Positions 61,589 to 64,000 of a stretch of 64,000 nt of DNA are shown here, piece by piece. The stretch spans positions 1 to 64,000 of the forward strand of contig NZ_JADEVE010000215.1 of NCBI RefSeq assembly GCF_016125955.1. Reading direction: 5' to 3'. Numbering within the stretch: the first letter of the stretch is position 1; every line of letters starts with the position of its first letter. The position numbers and the translations under genes are program-made. The notes beneath the pieces were generated by a model. The model worked only from the letters and a program-made list of their open reading frames with translations, was not told the origin of the DNA and did not search any database. This stretch comes from Acetomicrobium sp. S15 = DSM 107314 (GTDB taxonomy: Bacteria > Synergistota > Synergistia > Synergistales > Thermosynergistaceae).

Positions 61589-62609
61589 GGGATACCAAGA
61601 GGCTGTCCAAGCCGTTTTGGCTTCTCAAAGAGAGTTGAACGATCGTTCAAGGGCGTTGGCCGGCTCACTCGGTGCTCGTTTGAGAGAGACATCGCAGAGG
61701 CTGAAGGATATGGGTTGCTTTCTTCCCCTTCCGCCGCCGTCGAACGACGAACTTTGGGCCGTAGACGGGGCATATGCCGCGACCAGGAGGCTCGGCGATG
61801 CAGTGGCTATAGTTGCAGTGGCAGCCGCGTCTGAGAAAGGTGCTCCATTGGCCGCTGGCGAAGTTCATCTCATCCCCCATACGCCGGAGTCGGAATTTCT
61901 CTTGCGCGCGCGGATGATTATGCTCGAGCTTTTGGCGGCCGTCGAGCTCGTGAAGACGAAAGGTTGCTCCGTTTTTTTAGATGGCTCCTTCGGGAGTGGC
62001 CTCGTGATGGTCAATCAAGCCCTTCGCATGAGTTCCAGAGTAGACCAGTCGCTTTGGCAAATCATAGAGAGCTTAGTCGAGTCGTGGGCTGAAGCCTTAG
62101 AGCTCGTAGCGTTTGAGGAATTACCGGCGGTGGCGCTGCCTAAGCTAACAAGCGGTTACCGCATAGCTCCGCGCATAGGGCTCGATCTGCCGATGAGCGA
62201 CAGAGCCTTGCTTTCGATGTTGCTGCCGCCAGGCACGTGGACATCAGAGGCGCGCTTATACGCCGCTTTGGGCGTAGAAACAGAGGAAAAGGGGCGGTTT
62301 CGCTTTGAGGGGCCCTTAGATGAGACGCTCAAAAGGAGGTTAGAGCGAGTTGCATCGGCTCTGCAAAACAAGGTTGAAAATGCTTACGTGCGCTTGCATG
62401 AACCGGCGTCTGTGGCGCTGGCCGTAGAGTATTGCTACAGTGCCAAGGAGGCGGTGGCCTTGCTTCACGGAGCCATGCCATCCCCAAGATTGCAAGAGCC
62501 ACTCTTGCTCGTAGCTGCGGACGAGGCGGCCAAAAGTCTGTGCAGTTTGCTTCAGCACTTACCTCAAGGCCAGGAATTGTGGCAGATTCCTTACCGATCC
62601 TATCGATGA
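61575..62609 (+). CDS. nurA: NurA domain nuclease
   Basis: About 344 residues from GTG 61575 (GGGGGTAGG at 61561-61569; ATG 61554 is a possible alternative, and the open frame reaches back to 61380 inside herA). The NurA RNase H-like fold shows its first acidic site in ELWAVDGAYA, the second in VFLDGSFGSG and a later LHEPASVALAVEY block. It acts as the 5'-3' exonuclease partner of HerA in end resection. It is the last gene of the sbcD-sbcC-herA-nurA operon; kamA follows after 29 bases. Confidence 0.87.
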   Translation: MNLLKGYQEAVQAVLASQRELNDRSRALAGSLGARLRETSQRLKDMGCFLPLPPPSNDELWAVDGAYAATRRLGDAVAIVAVAAASEKGAPLAAGEVHLIPHTPESEFLLRARMIMLELLAAVELVKTKGCSVFLDGSFGSGLVMVNQALRMSSRVDQSLWQIIESLVESWAEALELVAFEELPAVALPKLTSGYRIAPRIGLDLPMSDRALLSMLLPPGTWTSEARLYAALGVETEEKGRFRFEGPLDETLKRRLERVASALQNKVENAYVRLHEPASVALAVEYCYSAKEAVALLHGAMPSPRLQEPLLLVAADEAAKSLCSLLQHLPQGQELWQIPYRSYR

Positions 62610-62638
62610 GGACTATTTCAAAGTTAGGAGGATGCAAT

Positions 62639-63916
62639 ATGCGAGATTATAGGGATATAACCCTGTGGAAAGATGCAAAGGAGGAAGATTGGAACGATTG
62701 GAGGTGGCAGCTCGCCAACAGAATAACTACAGTAAAAGAACTGCGTCAGATAGTCCCTTTGAGCGATGAAGAGGCTTCCACTATAGAACAGAGCCTCGCC
62801 CGCCTTAGAATGGCCATAACTCCATATTATGCCTCTCTCATGGACACTTCCGACTCGACATGTCCAATACGCTTGCAGGCCATTCCTACGCTGCTGGAGA
62901 CCCACATTTCAGCTGCCGATCTGCACGATCCTCTGCATGAGGATGTCGACTCGCCCACACCTGGCCTTACACATCGCTATCCGGACAGGGTCCTGTTGTT
63001 GGTCACGGATCAATGTTCGATGTATTGCCGCCACTGCACGCGCCGCCGCCACGCCGGCGAAACCGATAAGGCATTCCCTAAGGACAAGATAGAACGCTGC
63101 ATAGAATATGTCAGCCAGACGCCGTCAGTGAGAGATGTGTTGGTCTCAGGCGGTGACCCGTTGACACTGGATGACGAACTTCTTGAATGGATCCTCTCCG
63201 AGCTGAGAGATATCCCTCATGTGGAGATTATAAGAATAGGCTCTCGCATGCCGGTCGTCTGCCCTCAAAGGATCACAGAAAAGCTGTGCGCAATGCTAAA
63301 AAAATATCACCCTTTATGGTTCAATACGCACTTTAACCATCCCAAAGAGATCACCGAAGAGTCGAAGAGAGCCTGTGCAATGCTCGCCGATGCCGGGATT
63401 CCCCTGGGAAATCAGTCAGTGCTTTTGAGAGGAGTAAACGATTCCCCCTATATTTTTAGGGAGCTCAATCAGCAGCTTTTGAGGCTCAGGGTGCGGCCCT
63501 ATTACATATACCAGTGCGACCTCTCCGAGGGGATTGAGCACTTCAGGACATCGGTCGGCAAAGGGATAGAGATCATGGAATATCTCCGCGGTCACACATC
63601 TGGCATGGCCGTGCCCACGTTCATCGTCGACGCTCCAGGCGGAGGGGGCAAAATTCCCGTCATGCCGAATTATGTGATATCTCGTTCGGACAGGAAGGTC
63701 ATATTGAGGAATTACGAGGGCGTCATCGTCGCATATTCCGAACCGGAAAATGCGATGAGCCATACCGAGAGACTGTATCACCATGAAGAATACGAAAAGC
63801 GTCAGAAGGCCTTTTCGAGAGAGGGATTAGCTCAACTCTTCGACGGACAGAGGCTATCTATAGAGCCGGCAGATCTATCCAGAAGAAATCGCTCTAAGCT
63901 GCGGAAGGACAGGTAA
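62639..63916 (+). CDS. kamA: Lysine 2,3-aminomutase
   Basis: A 425-residue radical-SAM, PLP enzyme. The cluster motif is CSMYCRHC (C126, C130, C133), the PLP lysine is K338 in APGGGGKIP, and the lysine-binding aspartates are D294 (YQCDLSEG) and D331; each is one position from the Clostridium subterminale enzyme, which supports the lysine 2,3 specificity. ATG 62639 has AGGAGG at 62627-62632. It turns L-lysine into L-beta-lysine, the first step of lysine fermentation or of beta-lysine osmolyte synthesis. No other kam genes precede it; a peptidase-like gene follows. Confidence 0.93.
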   Translation: MRDYRDITLWKDAKEEDWNDWRWQLANRITTVKELRQIVPLSDEEASTIEQSLARLRMAITPYYASLMDTSDSTCPIRLQAIPTLLETHISAADLHDPLHEDVDSPTPGLTHRYPDRVLLLVTDQCSMYCRHCTRRRHAGETDKAFPKDKIERCIEYVSQTPSVRDVLVSGGDPLTLDDELLEWILSELRDIPHVEIIRIGSRMPVVCPQRITEKLCAMLKKYHPLWFNTHFNHPKEITEESKRACAMLADAGIPLGNQSVLLRGVNDSPYIFRELNQQLLRLRVRPYYIYQCDLSEGIEHFRTSVGKGIEIMEYLRGHTSGMAVPTFIVDAPGGGGKIPVMPNYVISRSDRKVILRNYEGVIVAYSEPENAMSHTERLYHHEEYEKRQKAFSREGLAQLFDGQRLSIEPADLSRRNRSKLRKDR

Positions 63917-63933
63917 TAAAGGGGGATCATGCG

Positions 63934-64000
63934 GTGGAGCCCTTTATCTCTCAAGATGAAATGATAACGCTTCTCTCCGACTTAGTGCACATTTATTCCC
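63934..64000 (+). CDS. Start of a probable M20 family peptidase/deacylase, cut by the window edge
   Basis: GTG 63934 follows GGGGGAT and opens a frame that runs off the window (22 codons visible). The segment MITLLSDLVHIYS resembles the first helix of ArgE/DapE/M20 hydrolases (LLxxLVxIxS). Too little is visible to be sure. Confidence 0.45.
   Translation, partial: MEPFISQDEMITLLSDLVHIYS

Noticed and set aside
1-64000. CRISPR arrays, insertion sequences, phage genes, tRNA or rRNA genes
   Set aside because: No regularly spaced repeats, transposase or phage-like proteins, or tRNA/rRNA-like sequences were noticed on reading the gaps; a tool-based scan would be needed to exclude a small tRNA.

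Overview
The window looks like the chromosome of a strictly anaerobic, amino-acid- and organic-acid-fermenting bacterium. The best guess is a Synergistota member (Acetomicrobium or a relative). The pointers are ferredoxin-linked 2-oxoacid oxidoreductase, two tungsten aldehyde:ferredoxin oxidoreductases, a Na+-pumping methylmalonyl-CoA decarboxylase, ferredoxin-fused ETF, three TRAP systems, lysine 2,3-aminomutase and CheV chemotaxis. The phylum is an inference from gene content; no rRNA or other phylogenetic marker is present. Nearly every gene is on the + strand, with short gaps, strong GGAGG-type ribosome sites and many GTG/TTG starts. I saw no tRNA, rRNA, CRISPR array, insertion sequence or phage gene.

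Layout. 1-8033: the end of an iron alcohol dehydrogenase, a permease, a tungsten AOR, a succinyl-CoA:acetate CoA-transferase-like enzyme, a 3-hydroxyisobutyrate-dehydrogenase-like enzyme and a class III aminotransferase. 8121-14115: succinyl-CoA ligase (sucCD), a thiolase and a four-subunit 2-oxoacid:ferredoxin oxidoreductase (korDABC order). 14130-19476: a TAXI-type TRAP transporter, a 2-hydroxyacid dehydrogenase and a LarA-like nickel-pincer racemase homologue. 19559-24457: the C4 acyl-CoA set hbd-bcd-crt-etfB-etfA. 24811-29200: a GntP permease, an iron alcohol dehydrogenase and a second AOR. 29428-35653: the succinyl-CoA to propionyl-CoA branch (split methylmalonyl-CoA mutase, epimerase, Na+-pumping decarboxylase). 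35745-38298: a C45 acyltransferase on the minus strand, a C_GCAxxG_C_C protein and a short-chain dehydrogenase.

38518-49736 is an accessory organic-acid region. It holds an AT-rich TRAP/aldolase block behind a near-consensus promoter with a FadR-type palindromic operator, a GntR/FCD regulator, a 2-hydroxyacid dehydrogenase, a DRE-TIM aldolase/synthase, a second DctPQM transporter, a malic enzyme and a MoaD-like protein. Next come a minus-strand PadR-ABC unit (49742-51852), malQ, cheV, an unrecognised protein and an HD protein. 55927-62609 is a translationally coupled sbcD-sbcC-herA-nurA (Mre11-Rad50-HerA-NurA) DNA end-processing operon. The window ends with lysine 2,3-aminomutase and the start of a probable M20 peptidase.

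How it fits together (inference): transporters bring in organic acids; dehydrogenases, aminotransferase and AORs convert them to acids or CoA esters while reducing ferredoxin. 2-Oxoglutarate or a similar acid is oxidised to succinyl-CoA, which yields ATP (sucCD) or is rearranged and decarboxylated to propionyl-CoA with Na+ export. The C4 cluster with ferredoxin-ETF balances electrons.
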